Source: Echinometra lucunter (taxonomy: Eukaryota > Echinodermata > Echinoidea > Camarodonta > Echinometridae). Taken from it: a stretch of 64,000 nucleotides of DNA. Shown in pieces: positions 1 through 11,800 of the stretch. The stretch's first letter is position 1, and the number at the start of each line of letters is the position of its first letter. The translations under genes were made by a program, and so were the position numbers. The stretch is taken from assembly GCA_029962745.1 (NCBI GenBank), contig CM057157.1:1846835-1910834 (forward strand), in the 5' to 3' direction. The notes beneath the pieces are model-generated. The model saw only the letters and a program-made list of their open reading frames with translations. It searched no databases and was not told the origin of the DNA.

Positions 1-794
1 TGGGCAGCTCGCGGGCAGCGAAAAATAAGGAATGTTTATTTATAAAATACAAATATTTCTTGAGTTTCAGACTCTCATTCCCAAACCAGTTATTACCGCT
101 GTTGATATAAAAGTATAAGAGAAATAACCTATATGTCTTAGCGACGTTTAACCCTCCAGCAAGTAATTGTGATGAATTTTGATTATCCTCCCATCAGTTT
201 CCCATAGAAAACGGAGCAGTCTGTATTTACAGGCCCGTAAGTACGATGCCAATTCAACACGTATGAACTTCTTCCATATTTCCCTTTATTGCAACTACAA
301 TATTTATTGAAATCATTTAAAATTTATTCGTTAATGAATTAATGTCAAAATTTCGATCGCAGAATATACCAATTCAGTATCTTTCAAAAATTAAAACAAA
401 ATATGGGTCTGCTTTCAACACTTTGTCAATTACGGTGTCCTCTTAATTACAAATCTAAATTCGCAAAGCGCCACAGCAGCTTTTTGTTTATTAACTTTAG
501 AAATTCTCATATGTCACAATTAATATAGTTTTTCACGTGAATGCAACGTTTGTATTATGTTTATCAAATCCCATTGATGTTTTCTATACTTTTCCGACAC
601 TTAGAGCTTAGTTGAGTCTAAATTGTTTTGGAATGATTGATAATAAACCCAGTGATGGATCAAGGCTATCTTTTTCAGCCGATAGTATCGATATCTTGGA
701 TTTGTGAGATGTCAGGCTTTCGTGAAACACTTTGTCAGGTCCACGACATCTCCGTAGATCATCGACAAGAGATATGACTGTCATGGAGTTGATT
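1..794. other. Non-coding stretch left of the duplication
   Basis: I see no supported gene here. The only open frame of note (608-805, minus) has no recognisable domain. The sequence does not resemble the stretch left of copy B at 46.0-46.79 kb, so the detectable A/B homology starts near 795. If receptor A is built like receptor B, this stretch is part of its long first intron and its signal exon lies outside the window. Confidence 0.5.
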
Positions 795-989
795 GATCTA
801 AGCAAATAATCCAGTTTTTAACGATATCGGGCGTCAAACATGGAAGAAATACTGATTTGAAAATCTGTTAAAATTTTAAATAATATAGGAATTTGATTAT
901 AATGTACTCTATGTGTACTGCTATAATAAATGCAGTAGCGTGCGAGCTTTCAAAAAGAAAAGGAGAAAAAAAATTCTCAGTTGCTTCAG

Positions 990-1733
990 TTCGACCGGCC
1001 GGAAAACCACTCAGCACCGCTCAAATCAACCAGATTGATTCTGTTGTCCAGAAGGCAGTCGCCGCAGCAATGGAGAGAGAGCGTCAGAAAATCAGCGATG
1101 ACTTCGAACGGCGCGAAGCCCGTCTGCGTGATATCATGGATGAAAAAATCGCATCTCTTCATGATCTTGAAGTTGCCATAGACTCCAAATTAAAAGATCT
1201 CCGTAGAATCGAGTCAACAGTAGATTCCAACAAAGTCAAAGTAGATGAATTCTCTGATCGTATGGATTTAGCTGAACAATATTCTCGACGAAATAATATT
1301 CGGCTTTTGGGAGTTCCCTTGACCCCTAATGAAAAACACTGATGCTATAGTATGTGATGTTGCGAAACAGATTGGGGTCGACATCAGCGTCAACGATATT
1401 GATCGATCACACCGTGTCTTCAGCCGTCAGTCTCGTGATGATACCAAGGGCAGCAAGTCACAGACAGGAATGCAGTCTCCAGGTATCATCGTCAAGTTCG
1501 TTTCATACAGGGCCAAGTTCAAAATGATGAAAAACAGAAGGAACTTGAAAGGTAAAGGTATAGTGATTGTCGAAGACCTGACTAAGAAAAATCTGGATCT
1601 CCAAGCTCAAGCATCCAAACGACCAAACATCACAGCGACATGGACCTGGGATGGTCGTGTCTTTGCCATGGTCAAGCATGAGGATGGACGCACTGCAAAG
1701 AAACTCGTCAAAAAACTATCAGACTTGAAATAG
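990..1733 (+). pseudogene. LINE ORF1 remnant (coiled coil plus RRM-like)
   Basis: The first part (to about 1326) encodes a charged coiled coil ending in EQYSRRNNIRLLGVP, a signature of LINE ORF1 nucleic-acid chaperones. The second part (1329-1733) is in another frame and continues as an RNA-binding-like basic domain, with VIVKF-type and SDLK-ending segments. The reading frame shifts by one base near 1325. The apparent methionine at 893 lies in the host flank left of the insertion point, so the true start was lost by 5' truncation. Family ORF1 proteins bind element RNA; this copy is broken. Confidence 0.75.
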
Positions 1734-1965
1734 AACAGCTTGTGTATTCGCCAGACTGTATATACATTAACTGTTTAAAGACATATTACTAAATGCATGG
1801 ATTCGTGCTGACAAAAATGTCATTTATCTGTGAAGTAAACTTTACCTTCTATTTTTCAGATTGTCAAACTTGTTATTAATAATAAACTCCTGGTGGTTCT
1901 TTTAAACTGTACTCTCTGTACACTCTCCTTGTTATCCTTGTTTTTGCTTATTTTTTTTTGTTTTT

Positions 1966-4900
1966 TTGTGTGTACTCTGTTTTGTAAATGTTTTAAATAT
2001 GCCTGATGTTGAGTTATATAGACAAGCAATGAGTAATGATAATTTTATTCATATATCCAAGTTTTTATCTCCAATTGATAATGATGAACATAATTCTTAT
2101 GGTCCCCAACTAAATTGTTTTATGCCAAATGAATTTAACACGTTTCTGCATGAAGAACAATCTAACATTGATTTGCGAAAAGGATTTTCTTGTCTACATG
2201 TTAATTGTAGAAGTATAAAGAAGAACATTGATAATCTTGTTACCTTTTTACATTGTCTCGATTTTAATTTCTGTGCAATAGGTGTAACAGAGACATGGCT
2301 AAAATGTAATGATCCTTGTTATAATATTAATGGATACAATTTCATTGGTAACTCCCGCCAAGATCGCCGGGGTGGTGGCGTAGGAGTTTTCATCAGAAAT
2401 GATTTTTACTTTGTACATAGGTGTGATCTAGATTTTTTTTCGGAATTTATGGAATGTATTTTTATTGAAATTAAATCATCTTTTAAAAATGTAATATTTA
2501 GCGTAATTTATAGACCGCCAAATTCATCATTGCCTAATTTTTTAGAATCTCTTACTACAGTACTAAATAAAGTTTCCAAAGAAAATAAATTATTGTATGT
2601 TTGTGGTGATTTTAACCTTAATTTATTAAATGCCGATTCTTGCCCACAGGTTAGTGAATTTTTAGATGTATTTATAACCAGATCGATTTATCCAGTCATT
2701 CATATTCCAACTCGAGTATCCAGACAAACTACTACTTTAATAGACAATATATTTACAAATGATATAAACAATATCTATTCTGGTATTTTTTTAGTTGATG
2801 TAAGTGACCATTTCCCTGTTTATTGTATTCATAGTCATTATATCAGCAAAAAAAATACAGTATCTACGAGGCGCAAAATAAATGATGTTAATATAGATGA
2901 TTTTATTATGAAATTAGAAAGGATTGTATGGAATTTTGATAGTAGTGATCCAAACATTATGTACAATACTTTTTCAAATCAATTCTCAAATTTATATGAT
3001 GAATGTTTTTGTAAAACTAATGTCAAATGTAAACGCCGTAAAGATAAACCATGGTTCAATGATGACTTGAGAATTATGTGCACTAAAAGATATTTGTTAT
3101 ACAAGAAATTTATCAAAAATCCTACTACATATAGAAAAAATAAATACAAGTCTTATCGTAATAAAGTTAACTATAAAATAAAATGTATAAAAAATGAGTA
3201 TTATAGAAAGTTATTTTTGGATGCCAAATACAATCTTAAAAAATCTTGGAATATTATTAATACAGCAATGGGTAGAGTGAACAATAAAATTGTTATTGAA
3301 AGTATAAATGTTAACAATGATAAAGTAGTTGGAGATTGTGATATCGCTCAAGCATTTAATGATCATTTTGTTAATATCGGTTCAACTCTTTCAAATAGTT
3401 TGCAGTCAACTACCTGTACTAGACAGAATGATTTTGTGCAATATTTGAATAGAAACAATAACACTGCTTTTTTTAATCCCATCATATGCACTCCGGATGA
3501 AATTATTAAAATTGTGTGTAATTTTGATAGTAATTCTGCTGCTGGGTATGATGAAATTAGTATGTTAGTCATTAAGAAAGCAATTCACATTCTCTGTTAT
3601 CCCTTGTGCAATATTTTTAATTCTATTTTAACTACTGGAATATTCCCTGATAATCTTAAAATAGCACGTGTTGTTCCAATTTTTAAAAATGGATCAAAGT
3701 CAGAATTATCTAATTACAGACCTATATCAATCTTGCCAGCATTTTCTAAAATTATCGAAAAATGTATATATAATCGCCTTTCTGATTTTTTAGATAAACA
3801 TAATGTAATGACACCGTCCCAGTATGGATTTCGTCCGGGGCATTCCACATCCCATGCTCTAATTGATTTGGTTTATAAGGTTTCTCATGCTTTTAATTCT
3901 CGATTCTTTTTATTTGGTTTGTTTTTAGACTTAAGTAAAGCTTTCGATACGCTTGATCACTCTATTTTGTTAGTTAAGTTAGAAAGTTATGGTATTCGTG
4001 GAATTTTGTTAAAAATGTTTGAAAGTTATTTGGCTGATCGAAAACAATTTGTAACTGTAAATAACTCTAAGTCTGAATTGAGGAAAATCGGATGTGGAGT
4101 GCCTCAGGGATCTATTCTGGGTCCACTTCTTTTTCTTATTTATATGAATGATATTTGTAATGTCTCAGATAAGTTACAGTTTATTCTATATGCCGATGAC
4201 ACTAGTGCTTTCATGAGCCATGATAATATTAATACTTTATGTTTGAATTTTAGTATTGAATTGCAGAAAATCAGTAAATGGCTAATCTTTAATAAATTGA
4301 TTTTAAATGTAAAGAAAACACAGTGTATGATTTTTACGAATAAGAAAATTGATTATAACGATTTGAATATTAAGATGAACAATGAAAATATAAAAGTTGT
4401 ACAATCTCTAAAATTTCTTGGCGTACTTATTGATTCTAAATTAAATTGGCATGAACATATTAGTGAGGTCTGTAATAAAGTTTCAAAATGTTTAGGTGTT
4501 TTATATAAATTAAGATTTTTTCCTAGAAACATTTTATTCATGATATATAATGCTATTGTTACTCCGCACCTAAATTATTGCAATGTTGCTTGGGCATCTT
4601 CCACCAATTACTTGATGTTAAGATTATTTCGTTTGCAGAAAAAAGCAGTTCGTATTGTCTTTCATGCCAGTTTTCTTGCCCATACATCACCTATTTTTCA
4701 TGAATTAAAATTGCTGAATATATACGATTTGAATATTTTAAATACAGCTATTTTAATGTATTTAATATCTAAAAATGTTGTACCTATATCTCTCATGTAT
4801 AAGTTCACTCTGATTTCTGAAATAACTTCTTATGATATGCGAAACCAGTTAAATTTTTATTTACCTCTTTTTAAAACAATGTTGGCATAAATTCAGTTTT

Positions 4901-5012
4901 TTATAAAGGACCAAAAATTTGGAATGCTCTGTCAGAAGAAATGAAATTAAGCCCTTCGTTAAATGTTTTTAAAAAGAATTATAAGAAACTACTATTACGA
5001 AATTACATGTAA
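1966..5012 (+). pseudogene. LINE ORF2: APE endonuclease and reverse transcriptase
   Basis: About 974 codons are open from the Met at 1966. Residues about 75-285 form an exonuclease/endonuclease/phosphatase domain: TETWL near 105, RRGGGVGVFIR near 135, YRPPNSS near 180, GDFNLNLL near 213 and VSDHFPVY near 279. The reverse transcriptase follows: SNYRPISILP, FLDLSKAFDTLDH, GVPQGSILGPLLF, then the catalytic YADD near 742. The frame breaks near 4875, and the usual C-terminal WNALSEEM-type segment continues in another frame to a stop at 5010-5012. The protein nicks target DNA and reverse-transcribes LINE RNA; this copy needs only one visible ORF2 frameshift to be inactive, and its ORF1 is also damaged. 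Confidence 0.9.
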
Positions 5013-5885
5013 ATTATCAGGCTCATTTTTATCTTTGTGTCTTTTGTTATGTCTGTTTAGGGTTTGTTAGGTTTTGTAAACTGCTTAATTTATTTTATAT
5101 GTATCATTTTGTTATTCATTTGAAATATGCTCTCTTTTCTTTTGTTTGTATATTACTTGGTTTTAATTGTTTGTATTATTGGTGGCAGCATTTTATAAGA
5201 CTTCAATGTTCTTCCTAGCTGTCTCCACATTCTATTTTATTTATATATATTTTTACCTTGTAATTGTTTTTAATTTTGAATGAAATAAATTGAAATTGAA
5301 TTGAATTGAATTTAGGGGCGATGCTCCTTCCTTTAAAGTTGGGGGAATTAGCCCCTCCTACTCCATGCTCCACTCCCTCTCACAGTATAGTGGCATCGAC
5401 ATAGATTCTGGAAGGGCGAGATAGGGCAGTTAGCCGATTTGTTTTGTAGGCCTCCACGCCATGGCGGAAGAGCGCCCATCAGCGTCGGGTAGGTAAACTG
5501 ACATGTGACTGTGTACAAGCTGAAATTACATGGGAAAAATGGCCAAAGGGGATGAAATACTGTACAACAAGAAGGAAACTAGGGGTATCTATGAATTTTA
5601 AAAAACCCACCCTTTTTGAACAGCAGTATTTCTTCTTTTTGAATCTGATAATTACCACTTTTTTACATTAAACTCCCTTTTCCCTTCTGATAGGTGTCAT
5701 TTTTTTATTGCAAATAAGGGCCCCTTTTTCTTTCTAGGACTTTCCCCCTTTTCCGATACGGGCCCTTCTAAATTCTGATAAGTGTCCTTTTTCCTCTCTT
5801 ATAAGTGTCTCTCTCCCAACTGATATGAGTGTCCCATTTCAAATATGATAGTGCCACTTTTTAGTTCGGATATCGGGGGGGGGGG

Positions 5886-6048
5886 GGTTCATAAAGCTGT
5901 TCGTAAGTTACGAACGACTTTACGCACGATTGGTGATACCTTCTTGTGCTAAATGTAAATGAATGAGAATCTGATTAGCACCCAAGAAGGTATCACCAGT
6001 CGTTCGTAAAGTCGTTCGTAACTTACAAACAGCTTTATGAAACACCCC
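5886..6048. mobile_element. Palindromic MITE (TTCATAAAGCTGTTCGTAA family)
   Basis: The left arm reads TTCATAAAGCTGTTCGTAAG and the right arm is its near-perfect reverse complement ending CTTTATGAAACACCC. About 60 bp pair on each side around a short loop at 5950-5985. The copy B counterpart at 47567-47683 has lost most of the right arm. Family members also enclose the nested elements at 16735-17411 and 53995-54806. Confidence 0.75.
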
Positions 6049-8055
6049 ACAGGTGCCTTTTTACCTCTTGAACAAAATGCTGCGGCCTTCCTCTTCTTAT
6101 GAATGCCCCTTTCACCTTAAATAAGTGCATCCCTTTCACCTAATATTTCCCACCTTTTCTTACAAAAAGAGCTTTAACTGACTAGCAAAGAACCGAAGCG
6201 GTTTTATCTAGTAATAGATAGTGAGACTACCACTGAAAAAAGGCAGGGGAGCTAGAGTCAAGAGGGGCACAATGCCCCCCCCCCTCTTCCAAAGCAAAAA
6301 ATATGTCATTTCATTTGATAGAATATGCCAATGATTTAATGTAAATAATGACAATATTTTCTCAAAATAATTAGAAATAGGCACTTTTCGAGCACTTTCA
6401 AAGGGGGAGGAGGCACTGGGCCCACTACACCCCGAGGGCGCCGTCTGCGTGTGTACGGTAGAGTACCTACATAAAGAGAGTAGCGACAACTTGCGCATTG
6501 ACGCCATTTTGTTTCACTCGCCCGGTCTACCGCACGCGCGCGCAGTGCATGCATAAACTTTGAAGTGCATATACTGTGTTGTGTCGGCCACATTTCAAAC
6601 ACAACTGTGCGAGCCAGAAAGCAACTCACGCTATTGTTTATATTGTATCTCAACACCCCCCCCCCCCCCCCTATAGGGAAAAGTGGGAGGGGGCTGTATG
6701 TCCATATACAAGCTAACCTTGCAGCCCTAAAACCAAAGTTTTGCTGCTCATAAGAGGGGTGGGGTGGGGGGGGGGGGGTTAATCAGCATGCAACCATAAC
6801 CCACATTATAAAATAAAGACATCACTGGCAAAAACAATCCAACCCATCCCCCCCCCCCTCCCTTTCCATAGACAATGCCCAGCTTGCTCATAAAAATGGG
6901 GGGGAAAAAATAAAAAAATCAAAAAAATCCATGCAATACCTTTACAAACATTATAAACATATCCTCTCATACATCTGTTTACTCACAATTCCAGACACAG
7001 AAGTATACCACCCCCCCTCCCCTCGACACACACACACCCCCCCCCCCCCACACACACACACACACATAGAGCTCCGAGTATAAATTTCACACAAAGTAAC
7101 TTTGAAATTCGGCAATTCATTTGTTTGTTGCTTTTTTTCTTTCAATTTATTTCATGTCATAATACATATACATTTTTCTTCTCGAAAAGACATCCTTTTT
7201 GACAATACATAATGGGTATGGTATTAAGATATGTAAGAAAAAAAAGGGGAGCAATGTAGACAATGATATACGTATTTCCCCATGAAAATCATGTCATATT
7301 ATCCTTGCCCAGTGTCACAACTTTACCTGAACATTAATGTACTTTAGTTTTATCTACACGTAGTGATTCATTTTAAACTTAGAATAGAAAATCTGAATAC
7401 CATTGCACATCTTCTTCAATTCCAGATACTGCACAACTTCTCCCATATCATTCCAGTATAGACATACATTGTGCCCTTTTTAAAAAAGTGGTATAAAATA
7501 TGCTCGCCCTGCATCAACTTGATTTTCTCCAGGCAAGCTCCAAACTCAAGTCTACATGTATATCCCTGACATGACAAAACAACTTAAAAATTTGGAAATT
7601 CAGACATTACACAATGGGACTGTCAGGATCATCAATTACTAAAATTTTTACCAAACATAACAAACTGGAATGTGATGGGTATCATTATTTATCTGAAATG
7701 TACAATTCAACTTTGCTTAAACAAGCAAATATACATAATCATGAATTATGCAACAAAACACATGGGCCTAGTGCAATTTGCAAGCAGACTGTCAGCTCGA
7801 GCTCGTTTGATATCACAATCGCGGTATGCTGCGGAGTGAAACAAAATGGCGCCAGGAGTCACGTGACCATCAAATTCCGGTCCCCCTATGTCGCTACTCT
7901 CTTTATGTAGGTACTCTAGTGTACGGGAATGTCAGCACTGACTCCCTTGTGTGTGTGTATTTGTTTAAAATATTGTCTGTTGAATATTTCCCCTTTCCTT
8001 TTTTCTGTACTTATCAAAAGGTTTCAAGCTCCTTCCCCATTTTTCTGATTTATAC

Positions 8056-8178
8056 ACACTAAGAAAGAAAGGTTCAATTTTGCACCCTAAATGCAACACT
8101 GGCAGCAGCTTTTTGGGTGCAATCTTGCACCCTAGATGAAAGAGATGCAAAAATGCACCCTTTTGTGCTTGTTTATAC
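8056..8178. repeat. TGCACC-rich dispersed repeat, copy 1
   Basis: It starts TACACACTAAGAAAG, followed by GGTTCAATTTTGCACCCTAA and several GGGTGCAA/TTGCACCC words. Related copies lie at 19966-20130, 48230-48580 and 63356-63470. The family looks like a small palindromic mobile repeat. Confidence 0.6.
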
Positions 8179-8477
8179 CCGGAAATTCAGAAATTGCGCG
8201 TACTACAAATGAAAGGGGGTACTTATCAGAACTAAAAAGGAGTCATGTACGAGATTTAGAAGGGAAGAGCACCGCTAAAAGGGAAATTTGCACTTATTAG
8301 GAGTGAATAAGGGGCACTTGTCAATTTAAAAAAAAAAGAGTGGGGGGGGGGGGGCGGGGGAATAAGTGCAAGAAGAATAAGTCCGAAGCAAGGACTTTCA
8401 TCGACATATAATAGACCAGACGCAGAGAGGTGCACAGCTGTTAATGTTCTTTATTATTTACCTCTCAATCTTTGCAG

Positions 8478-8816
8478 CTGATGCGAACTACTTAACCACC
8501 ATAAGCCGAGGGTTCACGAGCACAGAGAGTGGTAATCCATACTTTGAGTGTTACACGGAACCAGACAATTCTAATGCTGAGATCGCAACTGGGAGATATG
8601 CTTATACCAGGAATATTTTTGACTCTCCATCACCACAAAATCAGCCTCCACCTTCTCCAGAGATGATCATCAACGAGGACCCACCGTCGATTATCTACAG
8701 GACAGAGTTAAACACCATTCAACCAAACGGATACGGTTCCTATGGTGTCTTCTACTGCTCGTCGTCAGTAGATGGAATGAGAACCGTAGTGCCAACAATG
8801 TTTCTGAGATCTGACG
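8478..8816 (+). CDS. Receptor A exon: Ig1
   Basis: The acceptor is CTTTGCAG before 8478 and the donor GTAAGC after 8816; the exon is phase 1 at both ends. It encodes DANYLTTISRGF and continues to VFYCSSSVDG, with one cysteine near the start (YFECYTEP) and one near the end, the usual Ig pair. It resembles the first Ig module of Tie. Compared with copy B it has a six-residue insertion in a proline-rich loop (PQNQPP region). The upstream methionine at 8444 lies in the intron and is not the start. Confidence 0.85.
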
Positions 8817-11800
8817 GTAAGCATAAATTATTTCTTGTGTGTAAGTTAGATCGCCTGGTCATGATCTATTGCTATTTCAAGTTCTTGATCTCGATTTAAA
8901 AAAAAAAAAACCTCCAAGATTTTAGTTCAAACCTTCAAAAGAAATCAGAAGATATAATCCTTGAAACTTGAGTTTCCAAACTTTTTTAAGGAGTTTTTAT
9001 TCGGGAAGCAAATAATTTCGCTGATCTATGGTGGCCTGAAGTACGCTCGACAACAGGTCATGTGCGACGTGAATTTCGCATCCCAGGGTCCTGAACTTTG
9101 CATCCCAGTCCTGAATTTCTCACCGCGGGTCGTGAATTTCACGACTTGGGATGCAAAGTTTGCGCCACGTGTCATGAATTTCATGACCTCGGATGCGAAG
9201 TTCAGGACCTGGGATGCGAAATTCCCGTCGCACATGACCTGTTGTCGAGCGTACTTCAGGGCCACCATACTGTTCAGCTGACGGTGTCACAGCGCACAGT
9301 GGGCCAGGGCGAAACCAAAGTGCGCCAAAAGTCATTTTGGGCAATTTAATTTTTTCAATTTTTGTCATGCCCTATTGAAAGACAATACTTTGAAGAATAT
9401 TTCAGTAAAATATTGAACTCCGCTATGTACATTAAGGGTGTGAATTTCCTACTTCAAACCGCAAAATTGGACATATTGTGCGTTTCAGTGCAAACAGTGA
9501 CCAATTTAATAAATAAGTTATTTCAACATGAGGTTTTTAACTTATAGATCTAAAATTGCTCCCACATATTCCTGATAGTTCATTTGACTGTATGAATGGG
9601 TTAAAATGGATAGAAACGCAATCTTCGTGAATATGATAGGGTAAATATCGAACAAAATAGACTGATTTTCCGTGCTTTTTTTTTTTTATAAATCCATAAG
9701 AAACGTTTAGATTTCCACGGATTTCTAAATCAATTTTATCACCAGCATTTGCCTTGATGTCTCAGCTCTAAGTTGATACCAAATTGGCTGCCACCTTCTG
9801 CCACTTTTTTATGTTAAAGCCGATTTTCCTTGGCACATTACCCGGAAAATGAGGTTATTTTGGGCCGCGCGACTGCTGAAGGATTCTCCGTCATTATACA
9901 GCGGCGCATGGGGGCGCGCATGACTGTTTACACGCGATGCCGTATAGGTAACAACATGGCGCGTTTTGTTTGTACGTTAGGCAAGCACAATATGCAAAAG
10001 AAATGGCGCCATGTTGTAACCTAATGATACCGAGTTGGCCAGACGCTCTCTATAGTGGTACTGTTTACACAGCAAGGTCCCATAAACACAATAAGAAGTA
10101 AACAATACTTTAAAATATCATTACAGGACTTGATATTTTAGTTGCTGAAAAAACCCCTCTTCCAAAGGTTAAGGGGTACTAAAAACTTTCACCTGCGATA
10201 TATGTATGGTGCATGATTTCCATTCTACACTTCAAAGCTAAAAGGTGACGATTCACATGGTATGGATTCCTAAAACTTATTCATCAATTCGTTTATTATA
10301 TTTATTTCATGCAATTTTTCATACAACTGAAACCCTTTCTTAGTTGCTTAATTATTTACCTTTCATTTTCCTTTTCCTAATCTGTTTTCATTAGTAGTAT
10401 TCAAAAGAAAGCACATAGTTCAAGGTGTTGAGCTCATGATTGATCGATTCGATCGATTTATCTTTTCATCTACCTATCTATCTACAAGTATCCCTTTTTA
10501 TCTATCTATCCATCTATATCCATCCATCTATATCATCTACATTAATTATCTGTCTATCTATGATCTATCTACACGATTCCTATCTCTATCCATCCTTCTA
10601 TCCATCCGCCTATCTACGCGTATCCTTCTGTCTATCTATCCATCCATCCATATCCGTAGTATTCCTCTATCTATCTATCTATATCCTATTCATCCACATA
10701 TCTATAGGTATCTTTCTGTTTATCCATCCATCTGTCTCATAGTCATCAATCTCTTTACTCCTGTGATTTACACACATTTATATACATCTATCTGTCTATA
10801 TATCTATCCATCTATCAATCAATCTATCTATCTGCATTTACCCTTCTAGGTAATTCTTCGGAAATAATTTCGAAGACTCTTCGAAATAATGCATTCTTCT
10901 GACATTATGAACAATATAGGCCTACGAAAAATGGGCTGAAAGAATGTATGGACTTCATCCGTCAGTATCATGTGTTCGTTAACTCCATGATACCTGAAGA
11001 ATTACTTTATACATCCATACTTATAAAAAGACTTTCTGTAAATTATACTGAGATATGTAGAGGGGAAAAAGCAATGACATAATGTGCAAAGTTTATTGAG
11101 AAGAACTTCGAATGGCTCATAGAGACATAAGCTCTCACTGATTTCGGCAGCCAATCAGAAATCAGTGTTTAAATGACGTCACATGTGTTTGAAATTGGCG
11201 CACTTTGGAGCTATCCTGGCCCACTGTGCAGCGGTGTCTCCTTACCTTGGGTGTCAGTCTGTTCAATTTATCCAATCGGCTAAGGCAGACAACACAGCGA
11301 CAACGAACAACGTTAACAGCTTTATCATTCTGCGAATGCTTTGGACAACAAGAAAATGATTTTAAGCCCATTATTTACAGTTGATATAGATGGAAATATC
11401 AAGAATTTAATGGTAATACTAGCTCTGTTGAAACTAATCTAATTATAAAGTCAAGACTAAATTTCACTCCGGTCTCGATATTCTCCCAATAACCTGCTTG
11501 GATCTTTTCGGAATCTACCATCTTAAAGTGATTACACAATGGCAAACAAAATTTTGATATATGATCAAGAATAGAATTTTAAGAAGAATGACATTAAATA
11601 TATGATGATTTTCAATCGAAATCAATGCATTTTGGCTAATTTTCTCATGAAAAGTTATGAGCTGACCAAAAAAAAAAAAAAAAAATGAGTATGAGGTATG
11701 ACGTAAAAGTGGGTACCCAGCTTCGCGCATTGCAGTTGTGCTACGCGCTAGACTGTACAACATGTATTATACCTTGCGCGCATTTTGCTAGAAGTGCGCG

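Larger units (their letters stand above)
990..5310 (+). mobile_element. 5'-truncated CR1/Jockey-type LINE
   Basis: This non-LTR retrotransposon has a partial ORF1 and a long ORF2 with endonuclease and reverse transcriptase. It ends in a short tandem tail (repeats of TTGAA/GAATT) as in CR1-like elements. The boundaries are defined by the empty site in copy B near 46981: there TTGCTTCAG runs straight into TTTAGGGGCG, whereas here the two words are split at 989/5311. A target duplication is at most a few T residues. The 5' end falls inside ORF1, so the element is truncated, and both ORFs carry frameshifts, so it is inferred to be dead. Confidence 0.9.
5600..8345. repeat. Long foldback with short tandem-repeat arms, copy A
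   Basis: The left arm (about 5620-6170) is made of degenerate units close to TCTGATAAGTGCCCCTTTT. The right arm (about 8205-8345) contains the complement, GGGGCACTTATCAGA-like units. The matching pair in copy B (47290-47780 and 48890-49290) has a much longer right arm, so A has lost part of it. The middle holds ordinary intron sequence with poly-C/poly-G runs, a CA repeat near 7045 and no gene. The element lies in the intron before the Ig1 exon. Confidence 0.55.

Noticed and set aside
608..805. 65-codon minus-strand open frame
   Set aside because: No domain, no conservation evidence and no splice context.
893..989. N-terminus of LINE ORF1
   Set aside because: The same bases occur without a LINE in copy B (46898-46980), so they are host flank.
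8444..8477. Hydrophobic start MFFIIYLSIFAADANYL read as a signal peptide of receptor A (and 49405 for B)
   Set aside because: A CTTTGCAG acceptor lies between this Met and the conserved exon, and the bases before it are polypyrimidine intron. The phase-1 signal exon at 40380 fits better.
9026..9368. Overlapping open frames on both strands at the palindrome
   Set aside because: They mirror each other because the DNA is an inverted repeat; no family similarity.
10436..10849. Ser/Ile/Tyr-rich open frames
   Set aside because: TCTA/TCCA tetranucleotide array, which lacks stops in more than one frame.
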